The notes under the pieces are model-generated. The model was not told the DNA's origin. It worked only from the letters and a program-made list of their open reading frames with translations, and did not search any database. Positions 57,101 through 64,000 of a stretch of DNA of 64,000 nucleotides are shown one piece after another (position 1 is the first letter of the stretch; the number at the start of each line of letters is the position of its first letter). A program made the translations under genes and the position numbers. The DNA lies in the NCBI GenBank assembly GCA_903883645.1, contig CAISBR010000206.1, positions 40,289 through 104,288 on the forward strand, written 5' to 3'. This DNA is from an uncultured Myxococcales bacterium. Its GTDB lineage: Bacteria > Myxococcota_A > UBA9042.

Positions 57101-60100
57101 CTACTTCAGCGGATAGGCCGCCACGCCATACCAGCCCGAAGGCACGTAGGCTTGGCCAGCGATCACCACCACCCGCGGCGACCAACCACCTTGGGTGGGC
57201 AAGAACGACTCAAAGGTCGGCTTAGTCGGCACCGCCGCATTCCACACACTAATGCCAAGTCCGCCGCCCAACTGGGCAAATAGCATGTCTGAGTCGACCG
57301 CCATCCAAGCCACGCCCGCGCCGGTATCCAGGGCCGCGCTTTGCGCCAGCTTGCTCAGATTGGCCACGTCGTAGACCAAAAGCTTCGTGTCGGGCAGTAC
57401 TTGCGTGCCATCGGCGCTCTGCGGCCACGCCCACCAATACGGCCAAGTCGCCACATAGACCGCATCGCCGTGGCGCACCATGCCGCCCGCCTGGTCCGGC
57501 AGCGTCACGGTCGACTGCAAGTAGGCCTTGCCGCCCTGCAACTTCAGGCCGCACAGCACGTTTTGCACCTTGCCCTCGTCCGCCTTGCTGCCCGCCAGCG
57601 GCTGCCAATCCAGCGTAACCGCGCTGTTGCCGTCCTGGCCAACTCCCACCAGCCAACCCGGCACATTGATAGTATCGAACAGCTTGGGCTGCGTCGGCTT
57701 GCTGATGTCGATGCGGTCGAGCCAATACTGCCCGTACCACTGGCCATCGGCAGTCTGCAAGCTCGTGTAATGCGTCAGAATCAACTTGTCGCCGGCGATC
57801 TGCGGCTGGCTGGCCCAGCTCACACCCGCAAGGTCTAGCTGTCCAGCCACCGCGGGCGCATCGGGGTTGCTAAAATCGACGGCCATGATGCGCGTGGTGT
57901 ACTTGGGGTTCATGTAGCAGTTGCCACCCGTGTCGGTCTTGCCGCTGCCGGTGTCGTCGACCGCGCCGCCATCCACGTCGGTATTGCCACTGCTGGCGTC
58001 GTCTTGCTTGGGCTTCCCGCCGCCGCTGCTGCCGGCATCGGGCGAGGCTGGGTCGGTGACAGGGCCCGCGTCGACTTTGCTGGGCTCCGTGCTGCCGCCA
58101 TCGGTGCTCGGGTAGCAGTCGCTGCCGCTGACTTGGGTGTAAGTCACGCTCGTGCCCAAAAGGTAAAGCGTCGAGCCCTGTTGCGGCACCTCCCAGCTAT
58201 TCCACCAGAACTGGCTGACGCCGCTGGTACCATTGGGGGTGGTCCAGCTGCCACGAGCCGTCGGCGCCGCCGGGTTGCTCACGTCGTAGACGCGAATCGC
58301 CTGATAGTCCACGGCATACACCAAGTTACCGTTAGGATACAGCCGCGCCCACTGCAGATCGGTCTTTAGCTGCCCGTCGGGATTGAGCTCGTCCGCCGAG
58401 CCCGCCTTCAGCACCCGCAGCCACACCTGACCATCTTTCCACGAGCGCACCAGCGCCACCGGTCGGCCGCCCGCCTGCACCAAGTCCATGACTTCGGCGG
58501 CCAATTCCAGCGTCGACAACACCTTAGGCTGATCCAAGTTCGCCACATCGACCAGCTCGAGCCCCGGATTGGCAATGCGCACCAACTGATCGCCATTTAG
58601 CAGATTTTTTAGCTGATACCAGTAGTTATAACCTGATTGAAACAGACCGCGCAGCTCCAGCGTGCCCGTGTTCGACAGCGACAGCAGCTGCACGCCCGTC
58701 GTGTAATCGCCCGAGCTGGGATTCTTCGACTGCACCGGCACCGACAGCAGCGTGTCCGACAGCACCTGCACTTGCGAGCCGTAGTTCGAGCCAATCTTCT
58801 GGCTGCCCGCCACCTTGGCGTCGCTCGGCACCGCCGTATCCACAATGCGCAGAGTCACATCGGTATAGTTGGCCGCGCGCGTACCCAGCAGCCAGCGGCT
58901 GTTCCCCAGGTTAAGTAGCTGCGACGACCACAGATCGTTGCCCTCGCCCGGCCACTGCACATGGCTCGCCACCACCAGCGTGCTCGGATCGGCCAGGTCG
59001 ATCACATCTAGGTCCACGTTCAGCGTCGTCAGACTTGGCCCGCCGTCCGTTGATGCCGTAGCCGCCACGGCGATGCCCGCCGCCAGCAGCGCCACCTTGC
59101 CATCGGTCGCCAGCAGCGCTCCGTAATTCCCCACGGCTTTCTGCAACTTGGCACCCGTGGCCAGCCACTTGCCCGCTTTGGCTTGCCGTACCTCTAGCCC
59201 GTACTGATAGCCCCCCGTGCTCTGCCACAGCTGCCGCGCTAGCAACAGCGTGGCCGCGCCAATGCGGTTCGCTTGCACCACAGTCGACGACGAGGCGCTC
59301 GACCACGGCTGATCTTCGCTAGTAGTTGCCAAAAGTTGCGGCACACCGTCGCTGCCCAGGGCAATCTGATGCAGCCGCAGCGTATACGTGCCGCTAGTGG
59401 TGTCCCACTTCCAGCTCTGGCTCGCGATCAGCACTTCGCCGATCTGGATGTCGGCCGTCATCACACCGCCGGGCACCTCCACTTCGCCCACTTTGCCCAG
59501 CGCGCCGGCCTTGCTCAAGTCGAGCACAACGATCTTGGTGGTGGGCGCGTCGATGCTGCCGGTGCCCCAGCCGCCGGGATAGGCGATGCTGGCGCCCGAC
59601 GAACCGCTACCTGTCGCGGAGTCCCCGCTGCTGGTGGTGGTGCCGCCCTTGGCGTCGGCCATGCAGCCATACGGACCCCAACAGCCCCAATACCAAGGAT
59701 TCCAGCTGACTTGCGGCACAACTAGCACCAGCTTGTCGCCGATGCGCTTGCTTTGCGAAATGTAGCCGCCCAAGTCGAGCGAGGCCGTCTCGCCCGGCGT
59801 CGCGCCCAAGCTGATGCGCTTGACCTGGCTGCCCGCCGTTGCCACCGGCTTACCCGAGGCGTTGTCGAGCTTGGCGACCTGCGACACCAGCACCACCGCT
59901 TCGTTGCCGTCGATGTACATCTCGCGCGGCGTACCGGTGCTGGCGACCCGCGCAGTCAGCTTTGGCTGAGTAGGGTCTGTTAAATCGACAACTTGCAACC
60001 CCCGCCACTGATTCAGCACGTAGAGCTGCTTACCCACCAGCTTGGCGACATCGCCCTCTTCGACCTTGGTGGTACTCGAATCGGTCTGCGGCCCGGCCGA

Positions 60101-60262
60101 AGCAGCGCCGCTTTTCGACGCCTCGGCCGAAAGACTCGTCGCCGAGCCTGGTTTGTACGACTTGAACGAACTCTGCCCGCTCGGGGTGGTGGGCGAGGTC
60201 GAGCTGTCGCAGCCACTCGTAAGCGCTGCGGCCACCGCAATCAGGGTAAGAATCTTTCGCAT
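57101..60262 (-). CDS. Large beta-propeller lipoprotein
   Basis: The 1053-aa product has a signal peptide with LTSGC as the lipid-anchor site and a Ser-rich linker (about 20-65). Propeller-type repeats fill most of the rest: QLYVLNQWRGLQVVDLTDP, DLVWSSQLLN-like blades, GNLVYAVDYQAIRVYDVSN, TKLLVYDVANLSKLAQSAAL. It resembles the PF09826-type secreted propellers (C-terminal beta-propeller domain). A low-complexity Asp/Ser/Gly insert with few hydrophobics splits two blades near residue 735 (DASSGNTDVDGGAVDDTG). The start ATG has AAGGAG 6 bases upstream, while the ORF track adds 24 residues. No partner gene is obvious. Confidence 0.82.
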   Translation of the reverse strand: MRKILTLIAVAAALTSGCDSSTSPTTPSGQSSFKSYKPGSATSLSAEASKSGAASAGPQTDSSTTKVEEGDVAKLVGKQLYVLNQWRGLQVVDLTDPTQPKLTARVASTGTPREMYIDGNEAVVLVSQVAKLDNASGKPVATAGSQVKRISLGATPGETASLDLGGYISQSKRIGDKLVLVVPQVSWNPWYWGCWGPYGCMADAKGGTTTSSGDSATGSGSSGASIAYPGGWGTGSIDAPTTKIVVLDLSKAGALGKVGEVEVPGGVMTADIQIGEVLIASQSWKWDTTSGTYTLRLHQIALGSDGVPQLLATTSEDQPWSSASSSTVVQANRIGAATLLLARQLWQSTGGYQYGLEVRQAKAGKWLATGAKLQKAVGNYGALLATDGKVALLAAGIAVAATASTDGGPSLTTLNVDLDVIDLADPSTLVVASHVQWPGEGNDLWSSQLLNLGNSRWLLGTRAANYTDVTLRIVDTAVPSDAKVAGSQKIGSNYGSQVQVLSDTLLSVPVQSKNPSSGDYTTGVQLLSLSNTGTLELRGLFQSGYNYWYQLKNLLNGDQLVRIANPGLELVDVANLDQPKVLSTLELAAEVMDLVQAGGRPVALVRSWKDGQVWLRVLKAGSADELNPDGQLKTDLQWARLYPNGNLVYAVDYQAIRVYDVSNPAAPTARGSWTTPNGTSGVSQFWWNSWEVPQQGSTLYLLGTSVTYTQVSGSDCYPSTDGGSTEPSKVDAGPVTDPASPDAGSSGGGKPKQDDASSGNTDVDGGAVDDTGSGKTDTGGNCYMNPKYTTRIMAVDFSNPDAPAVAGQLDLAGVSWASQPQIAGDKLILTHYTSLQTADGQWYGQYWLDRIDISKPTQPKLFDTINVPGWLVGVGQDGNSAVTLDWQPLAGSKADEGKVQNVLCGLKLQGGKAYLQSTVTLPDQAGGMVRHGDAVYVATWPYWWAWPQSADGTQVLPDTKLLVYDVANLSKLAQSAALDTGAGVAWMAVDSDMLFAQLGGGLGISVWNAAVPTKPTFESFLPTQGGWSPRVVVIAGQAYVPSGWYGVAAYPLK

Positions 60263-60351
60263 ATCGACTCCTTGGCAGCGGACCTGCTGCGAGACGCAAC
60301 GCCCCACGCGTGACCCACTGCGACTACTAAGCAAGGAGCGTGCCGAGCGGA

Positions 60352-60357
60352 TGTCAA
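60352..60357 (-). promoter_or_regulatory. -35 element of the probable propeller-gene promoter
   Basis: A perfect TTGACA lies about 90 bases upstream of the ATG at 60262 on the minus strand. At 17 bases the -10 position reads TTGCTT, which is poor. A better TTAGTA lies at 21 bases. The promoter is therefore only half supported. Confidence 0.35.
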
Positions 60358-60413
60358 TGCAGACCGCCGGATTGTTTCAAGATGTTCTGGGAGCGCACGC
60401 AGAAATGTGTTGA

Positions 60414-61340
60414 CTAATTCGACATGTCGACAATTTCAGCAGCGAGCAGCACATCCACAGCCGTGCCGGCGGCATCCGCGTCGGGCCACACCCGACTTTG
60501 TGGACTAGCGAGAACTTGCCCCAGCAACCAAGTCCGGCCGGGGTCGCGGCGGCGCGCATCGAGCAGGGCCTGCCGGTCCGCTTCTAAATCGCCTACATAC
60601 ACCACCACATCGCGGCCCAGGCGCTCTGCCAACCGCAGCAGCGGCGCCCCATCGGGCTTGTGCGCCCCTGTATCGACCGCCTCGATCGCAGCCCCGCGAC
60701 CAGCCTGCAGCAGCGGCGCAAACCGCGCGAACCTCTTGATTACCCACTGGATTTCAGCAAAGGTTCGCCCGGAATACACCGCCATCGGCCGCTCATCGCC
60801 CAGCGCCGGGTCGGCCAGCAGGCGGTCGCGCCGCGCCAGCCCCAGCACCTGCAGCCGCGGCGCCGTACCAAACACCTGCGCCATCGCCGCCGAGCCGACG
60901 TAATGCTCGCGCACCAAGGCCAGCGCCACATCGGGTCTTTCGCTTTGAATTATATACTGTTGCGCGGACTCGTCCAGATCGCGCAAGGTCTCGCTGCGCC
61001 ACCGGTCCAAGCGACCGTCAGCCAGCGCCGCAGCGATCCACTGCTGGGCAAAGGCTTGATCGCTCTGCCGATTCTGCACGTTCGCCCGCAGCAGCAGTCG
61101 CAGCAGAATCGCCGTCACCTCGGCCGGGTCGTTAAAGCCGCGATGGCGCTTGAGCAAATGCACCGCCGCCATGCTCGCCGGCCGTTGCGGCAGGGCGATC
61201 CCCAGCTCTAGGCGAAAATAGGATTGAATCCCGCGCAGATAGGCCAGTCGGTAGGTACCGCGCACATCGATCACCACTCCGTCGAGGTCGTAGATGATCG
61301 CTGCCCGCTGCAGCAGCTGCCGCCATTGTGCAAGCGGCAT
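60414..61340 (-). CDS. HAD-superfamily phosphatase, subfamily IA (TIGR01548-like)
   Basis: The 308-aa protein has all HAD motifs: IIYDLDGVVIDVRGTYR (motif I, nucleophile Asp), AVYSGRTFAE (motif II), GAHKPDG (motif III Lys) and VVYVGDLEADRQAL (motif IV). The cap between motifs I and II has HLLKRHRGFNDPAEVT, the LKxxGGFN-D-x-T pattern I associate with the subfamily IA group first seen in cyanobacteria and haloarchaea. It should be an active phosphohydrolase. Its position 19 bases after the HisC-type gene suggests a histidinol-phosphate or related phosphate substrate. The ATG at 61340 is chosen. GTG starts just upstream are possible. Confidence 0.82.
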   Translation of the reverse strand: MPLAQWRQLLQRAAIIYDLDGVVIDVRGTYRLAYLRGIQSYFRLELGIALPQRPASMAAVHLLKRHRGFNDPAEVTAILLRLLLRANVQNRQSDQAFAQQWIAAALADGRLDRWRSETLRDLDESAQQYIIQSERPDVALALVREHYVGSAAMAQVFGTAPRLQVLGLARRDRLLADPALGDERPMAVYSGRTFAEIQWVIKRFARFAPLLQAGRGAAIEAVDTGAHKPDGAPLLRLAERLGRDVVVYVGDLEADRQALLDARRRDPGRTWLLGQVLASPQSRVWPDADAAGTAVDVLLAAEIVDMSN

Positions 61341-61359
61341 GCGGGTTTGCACGGTCTGG

Positions 61360-62442
61360 CTAGCCACCGAGACCTGCCTGCAGCGCCGCCAAAAGCCGGT
61401 CATTCGCCGCTGGCGCCCCCACCGACAGCCGCAAACAGCCCGCCGCGCCTGGCAAATCGCCCACGTCGCGCACCGCCAACTCCGCCTGCAGCAGCGCCGC
61501 CAGCACCGCCGGCCGCCGCTGGGCCAACACCGCCAGCACAAAATTGCCGTAGCTATCCAGGGTTTCGACCCCTAAGGCCCGCAGCCCAGCCTGCAGCCGC
61601 TGCCGCTCGACCCGCACCGCCTCGACACGCTGCGCCGCCCGCTCGGGGTGGGCCAGCACCACCTCGGCCGCGACGCCCTGCCACTCGCTCACCGGATACG
61701 GGGGCTGTAGCTTATTGATATTCGTAACAAACTCGGGCGACGCCAGCAGATAGCCAATGCGCGCGCCCGCCAGAGCGAACGCTTTCGACATCGTGCGCAA
61801 AATCGCCAGGTTCGGCCGCGTCGCCAGCTCAGCCTGCCGCGTAACCCCAGAGAATTCGGCATAAGCCTCGTCGAGCACCACCGCCCCGGGGAACTGGTCG
61901 AGCAGCTGATCCACCGCCACCGCGTCGAACAGGCTGCCGGTCGGATTGTTGGGCTGGCTCAGGATCAGCAGCGCCGGCCCCGCACCCGCCGCTTCGATAA
62001 TCCCTTGGATATCAAGAATAAACTTGTCGTCCCGCCGCAATAAGGCCACTCGCCGCAGCTTGTGCCCCGCCAGCAGCGCCGCCCGGCCGTGCACGTAGTA
62101 GTCGGGGTCGACCAGCACCACCGTCGTGGCGGGGGCAATGGCAAACATTAGCCGCGAAATCAGCTCGTTGGCCCCATGCCCCACCGCAATGCCCGCCCGG
62201 AGATGGCCGGTATGCCGCGCCAAGGCCTCGCACGTCCGACTCGCATCGGGATCGGCATAGCGATGCCAGGGTAACTGCCCAAGCCGCAAAAGAATTTCAG
62301 CTTTCAGGTCCGCGTCGAGGTCATCTGGAGCCTCGTTGTGATTCAGCTTAATTTCGCCAAGCGTCTTGGGCACATAGCTGGTGCGATACACCGCCGCCCC
62401 TGCCACCGGCGCCGACCAAGGCCAATCTGCCGTGTCACTCAT
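61360..62442 (-). CDS. hisC: Histidinol-phosphate aminotransferase-like protein
   Basis: HisC enzymes move an amino group between glutamate and imidazole-acetol phosphate in histidine synthesis, and relatives act on other phosphorylated or aromatic ketones. The 360-aa protein shows LGEIKLNHNEAP, LARHTGHLRAGIAVGHGANE, LLILSQPNNPTGS, VVLDEAYAEFSG and the pyridoxal-phosphate Lys in RTMSKAFALAGARIGYL. All are standard for the HisC/Cobc branch of fold type I. It overlaps the LdpA-like gene by 4 bases (ATGA) and precedes the HAD gene. Since no other his genes are in the window, a different substrate is possible. Confidence 0.88.
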   Translation of the reverse strand: MSDTADWPWSAPVAGAAVYRTSYVPKTLGEIKLNHNEAPDDLDADLKAEILLRLGQLPWHRYADPDASRTCEALARHTGHLRAGIAVGHGANELISRLMFAIAPATTVVLVDPDYYVHGRAALLAGHKLRRVALLRRDDKFILDIQGIIEAAGAGPALLILSQPNNPTGSLFDAVAVDQLLDQFPGAVVLDEAYAEFSGVTRQAELATRPNLAILRTMSKAFALAGARIGYLLASPEFVTNINKLQPPYPVSEWQGVAAEVVLAHPERAAQRVEAVRVERQRLQAGLRALGVETLDSYGNFVLAVLAQRRPAVLAALLQAELAVRDVGDLPGAAGCLRLSVGAPAANDRLLAALQAGLGG

Positions 62443-63356
62443 GCCCGCACCGTCGCTACCAGCGCGTTGGCCGCCAACTGGGCCTGCGCCAGTTCGTCTT
62501 GTGTGGCCTGTACTTGCAACCCCTTCGCCACCAGCGTGCGCGCCGTAGTGCCGTACGCAATGCCCGCCACTTGTAGCCCACGGTCGCGGCAGCGCTGCGC
62601 CGACTCCATCCCCGTGCCGCCGGCCAATTGCACAGGAAATTCAGGATACTTTGCCAGCACCTGCGCCACGAGCTGCAGCGCCTCGCCGTCGGCACCTTGA
62701 CCGTGCATCGGCCGCCCCTCGACCTGCAGCAGCCAGCGCGACCGCCCCAAGCGCGCCGCCGTCTCGGCCAGCAGCAGCACCTGGGCCAGCGGCTGCACCT
62801 GCGCGCCCAAGCTCAGAGAAAGCCACAGTTCTTCAGCCAGTTGTGCGTGCAGCTGAACCACTGCCTCCTGCGCCGCCGCCACACTCGCCCCAGCCAGATG
62901 TAGTTCTACGCCCTGCACGCCCAAGGCCAAGCACTCGGGCAGCGCCGCCAGCGCCAGCCGCACCGGTTGCGCCACGCGAATCGCCCCCAACGGGCACGCC
63001 GCAAAACACTTGGCACAGCTTGGGCATTCGTGCGCTCGCTCGGCCAGCGGCCGCTGCACACAGGCCAGCAGCTCGGGGATCACGCACCCGGCACAGGTCG
63101 CGCACACCGCCGTGTCGAGCAGGGCCGCGCCCACGTGCGGATCGCCCTCGAGCCCACAACTAACCATAATCTTAGTAGTATCTAGCGCCTGAGCTGTCTG
63201 CAGCCCGCGCAGAGCCGCCGCCACCACCGCCGGGTCTAGGTCCACATCGAACCAATCGGCGCCCGCCCGCCCGTACAACTCGGCCAACCGCTCGACGCGC
63301 AGCAGGTCTTTGCCACCTAAGCCGCTGATAATCTTGCAATACGGACGCGCCGCCAT
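62439..63356 (-). CDS. LdpA-like iron-sulfur protein
   Basis: The 305-aa protein matches LdpA, the cyanobacterial light-dependent-period protein that binds iron-sulfur clusters and feeds redox state to the circadian clock. Residues 6-55 follow the LdpA N-domain (KIISGLGGKDL, then AGADWFDVDLDPAVVAAA). Two four-Cys groups follow: Cys85, 88, 91, 99 and Cys111, 114, 117, 121 (CPSCAKCFAACPLGAI), typical of 4Fe-4S sites. The C-domain has EGRPMHGQGA, VQLAGGTGMES and VAGIAYGTTARTLV, which is the LdpA C-terminal signature. The ATG at 63356 lies 7 bases after the aldolase stop, with AGGG upstream. The ORF track runs too far (63512). Confidence 0.78.
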   Translation of the reverse strand: MAARPYCKIISGLGGKDLLRVERLAELYGRAGADWFDVDLDPAVVAAALRGLQTAQALDTTKIMVSCGLEGDPHVGAALLDTAVCATCAGCVIPELLACVQRPLAERAHECPSCAKCFAACPLGAIRVAQPVRLALAALPECLALGVQGVELHLAGASVAAAQEAVVQLHAQLAEELWLSLSLGAQVQPLAQVLLLAETAARLGRSRWLLQVEGRPMHGQGADGEALQLVAQVLAKYPEFPVQLAGGTGMESAQRCRDRGLQVAGIAYGTTARTLVAKGLQVQATQDELAQAQLAANALVATVRA

Positions 63357-63363
63357 CGCCGCC

Positions 63364-64000
63364 CTAAGCCTGCAGCCGACGGCGAATTTCGGCAGCACGG
63401 GCGCGGTGTTCGGCGCCACGGTGCTTAAATTGCAGGGCCATGGCCTCAAGCAGCGCCAGCTCGATATGCAGCGCCGCGTCGATCGCCTCGGCCACCCGCG
63501 GCCCCACTTCAAAGGCCAAAAAGCGCGTGTGGAACATAGGGAACGGCGCCCGCTCGAGCAGCGGCTGTAGCGTCGCCCGCGTCACCTTGCCGCCCACGTG
63601 CACCGGCAGTCCGCGCGCCTGCAAACGCAAGATCGCCTCGGCCACAATGCGGTGCAGCTCGGCGTCGCCCACCTCGTAACCCAGCGACGCGCCTAGGTCC
63701 GAGCGGCCAATATTCACAAAGCCCAGGCGGCCATTCGCCACATCCAAGATCGCGTCGAGCTGCGCCAGCGCTTGCCCGGTCTCTAGGTTAAAGGCGCGCT
63801 CGATGCCGGCACCGCCCTCTCCCAAGTCCTCGTCGGCCGCCTCTAAGAAGCGCCGCATAGCAAACGGCGACTCGATCATCGGCGCCACTACCGCGGTGGC
63901 GTGCACTTCGCCGGCCAGCCGCAAGTCCGCACGGGCACAGGGCCCGCCGATCTTGACCATGCAGCCCAAGCCCTGCGGCACCCGCTCGGCGATCCACACC
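63364..64000 (-). CDS. HpcH/HpaI-type aldolase or citrate-lyase-like protein (partial, 5' end outside)
   Basis: The frame is open to the right edge, so the start is missing (the ORF-track GTG at 63999 is probably internal). The 211 visible residues show MVKIGGPCARADLRLA, VVAPMIESPFAMRRFL, FNLETGQALAQL and FVNIGRSDLGASLGY. This is the C-C bond lyase TIM barrel with the Glu of the E-S/T-P-x-A motif and the Asp of the GRSDL segment as metal ligands. The later GLPVHVGGKVTR is also typical. Relatives cut or form C-C bonds with pyruvate, or occur in glycan pathways. The LdpA-like gene follows 7 bases after its stop, so all four genes here are probably one transcript. Confidence 0.75.
   Translation of the reverse strand, partial: VWIAERVPQGLGCMVKIGGPCARADLRLAGEVHATAVVAPMIESPFAMRRFLEAADEDLGEGGAGIERAFNLETGQALAQLDAILDVANGRLGFVNIGRSDLGASLGYEVGDAELHRIVAEAILRLQARGLPVHVGGKVTRATLQPLLERAPFPMFHTRFLAFEVGPRVAEAIDAALHIELALLEAMALQFKHRGAEHRARAAEIRRRLQA

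Overview
The window is a gene-dense stretch of a high-GC bacterial chromosome. By eye the GC content is well above 60%, and most third codon positions are G or C. It carries housekeeping genes (a primary-type sigma factor, dnaE, mutS, xerD-type recombinase, selB, mfd, cysS, gyrA, asnB, serC, hisC-like) mixed with many lipoproteins and secreted proteins of unknown function. Several traits point to a Myxococcota/deltaproteobacterial-type organism: lipoproteins with Asp/Ala-rich or Ser/Thr-rich linkers behind the lipid-anchor Cys, an MJ0042-type zinc ribbon fused to a TPR protein, a DUF2330 protein with a MYXO-CTERM-like tail, a Ser/Thr kinase, M13 and TSUP proteins. This lineage call is an inference from gene content. 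I found no mobile element, CRISPR array, tRNA or rRNA gene.

Layout, left to right. (1) 0-11 kb: sigma-70 factor; a CBM9-like lipoprotein, mazG and dnaE in series from one recognisable promoter; an opposing lipoprotein; a GNAT acetyltransferase overlapping an SspB-like ClpXP adaptor; a WecA/MraY-type sugar-phosphate transferase. (2) 10.7-17.7 kb: minus-strand xerD-type recombinase, mutS behind a small lipoprotein, a small plus-strand hypothetical, and selB. (3) 18-31.5 kb: a very large zinc-ribbon/TPR membrane protein; a DUF2330 protein with a degenerate M20-peptidase-like protein; a nitronate monooxygenase-like gene overlapping a DUF5939/Ser-Thr kinase fusion; a strongly equipped single-gene lipoprotein with a long terminator; an AMIN-domain protein; a Pro-rich protein ending in a degenerate glycosyltransferase fold. 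(4) 31.5-39.5 kb: minus-strand prx-M13 peptidase-mfd, then a plus-strand lipoprotein and a TSUP transporter. (5) 39.7-46.5 kb: a 55-residue small gene ending inside a bidirectional terminator; minus-strand beta-propeller lipoprotein, tandem gamma-glutamylcyclotransferase-fold protein, FAD oxidoreductase and a second propeller lipoprotein; divergent serC. (6) 46.5-54.2 kb: a six-gene minus-strand run, GT2 - asnB - ROK-like pseudoenzyme - cysS - small membrane protein - TPR protein. (7) 54.3-60.3 kb: gyrA from a clear promoter, a strong bidirectional terminator, and a large beta-propeller lipoprotein. (8) 60.4-64 kb: a compact minus-strand run of HpcH/HpaI-type aldolase (cut by the window edge), an LdpA-like iron-sulfur protein, a HisC-type aminotransferase and a HAD phosphatase.

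The most unusual content is the right-hand operon. It holds a homologue of LdpA, known to me from the cyanobacterial circadian redox-input system, in an apparently non-cyanobacterial genome. Other points worth attention are the ROK-fold protein that kept its zinc site but lost its catalytic motifs and is coupled to asnB, the tandem GGCT protein with one apparently dead domain, and the small gene at 39.7 kb. All family assignments come from reading motifs. No database search was run.
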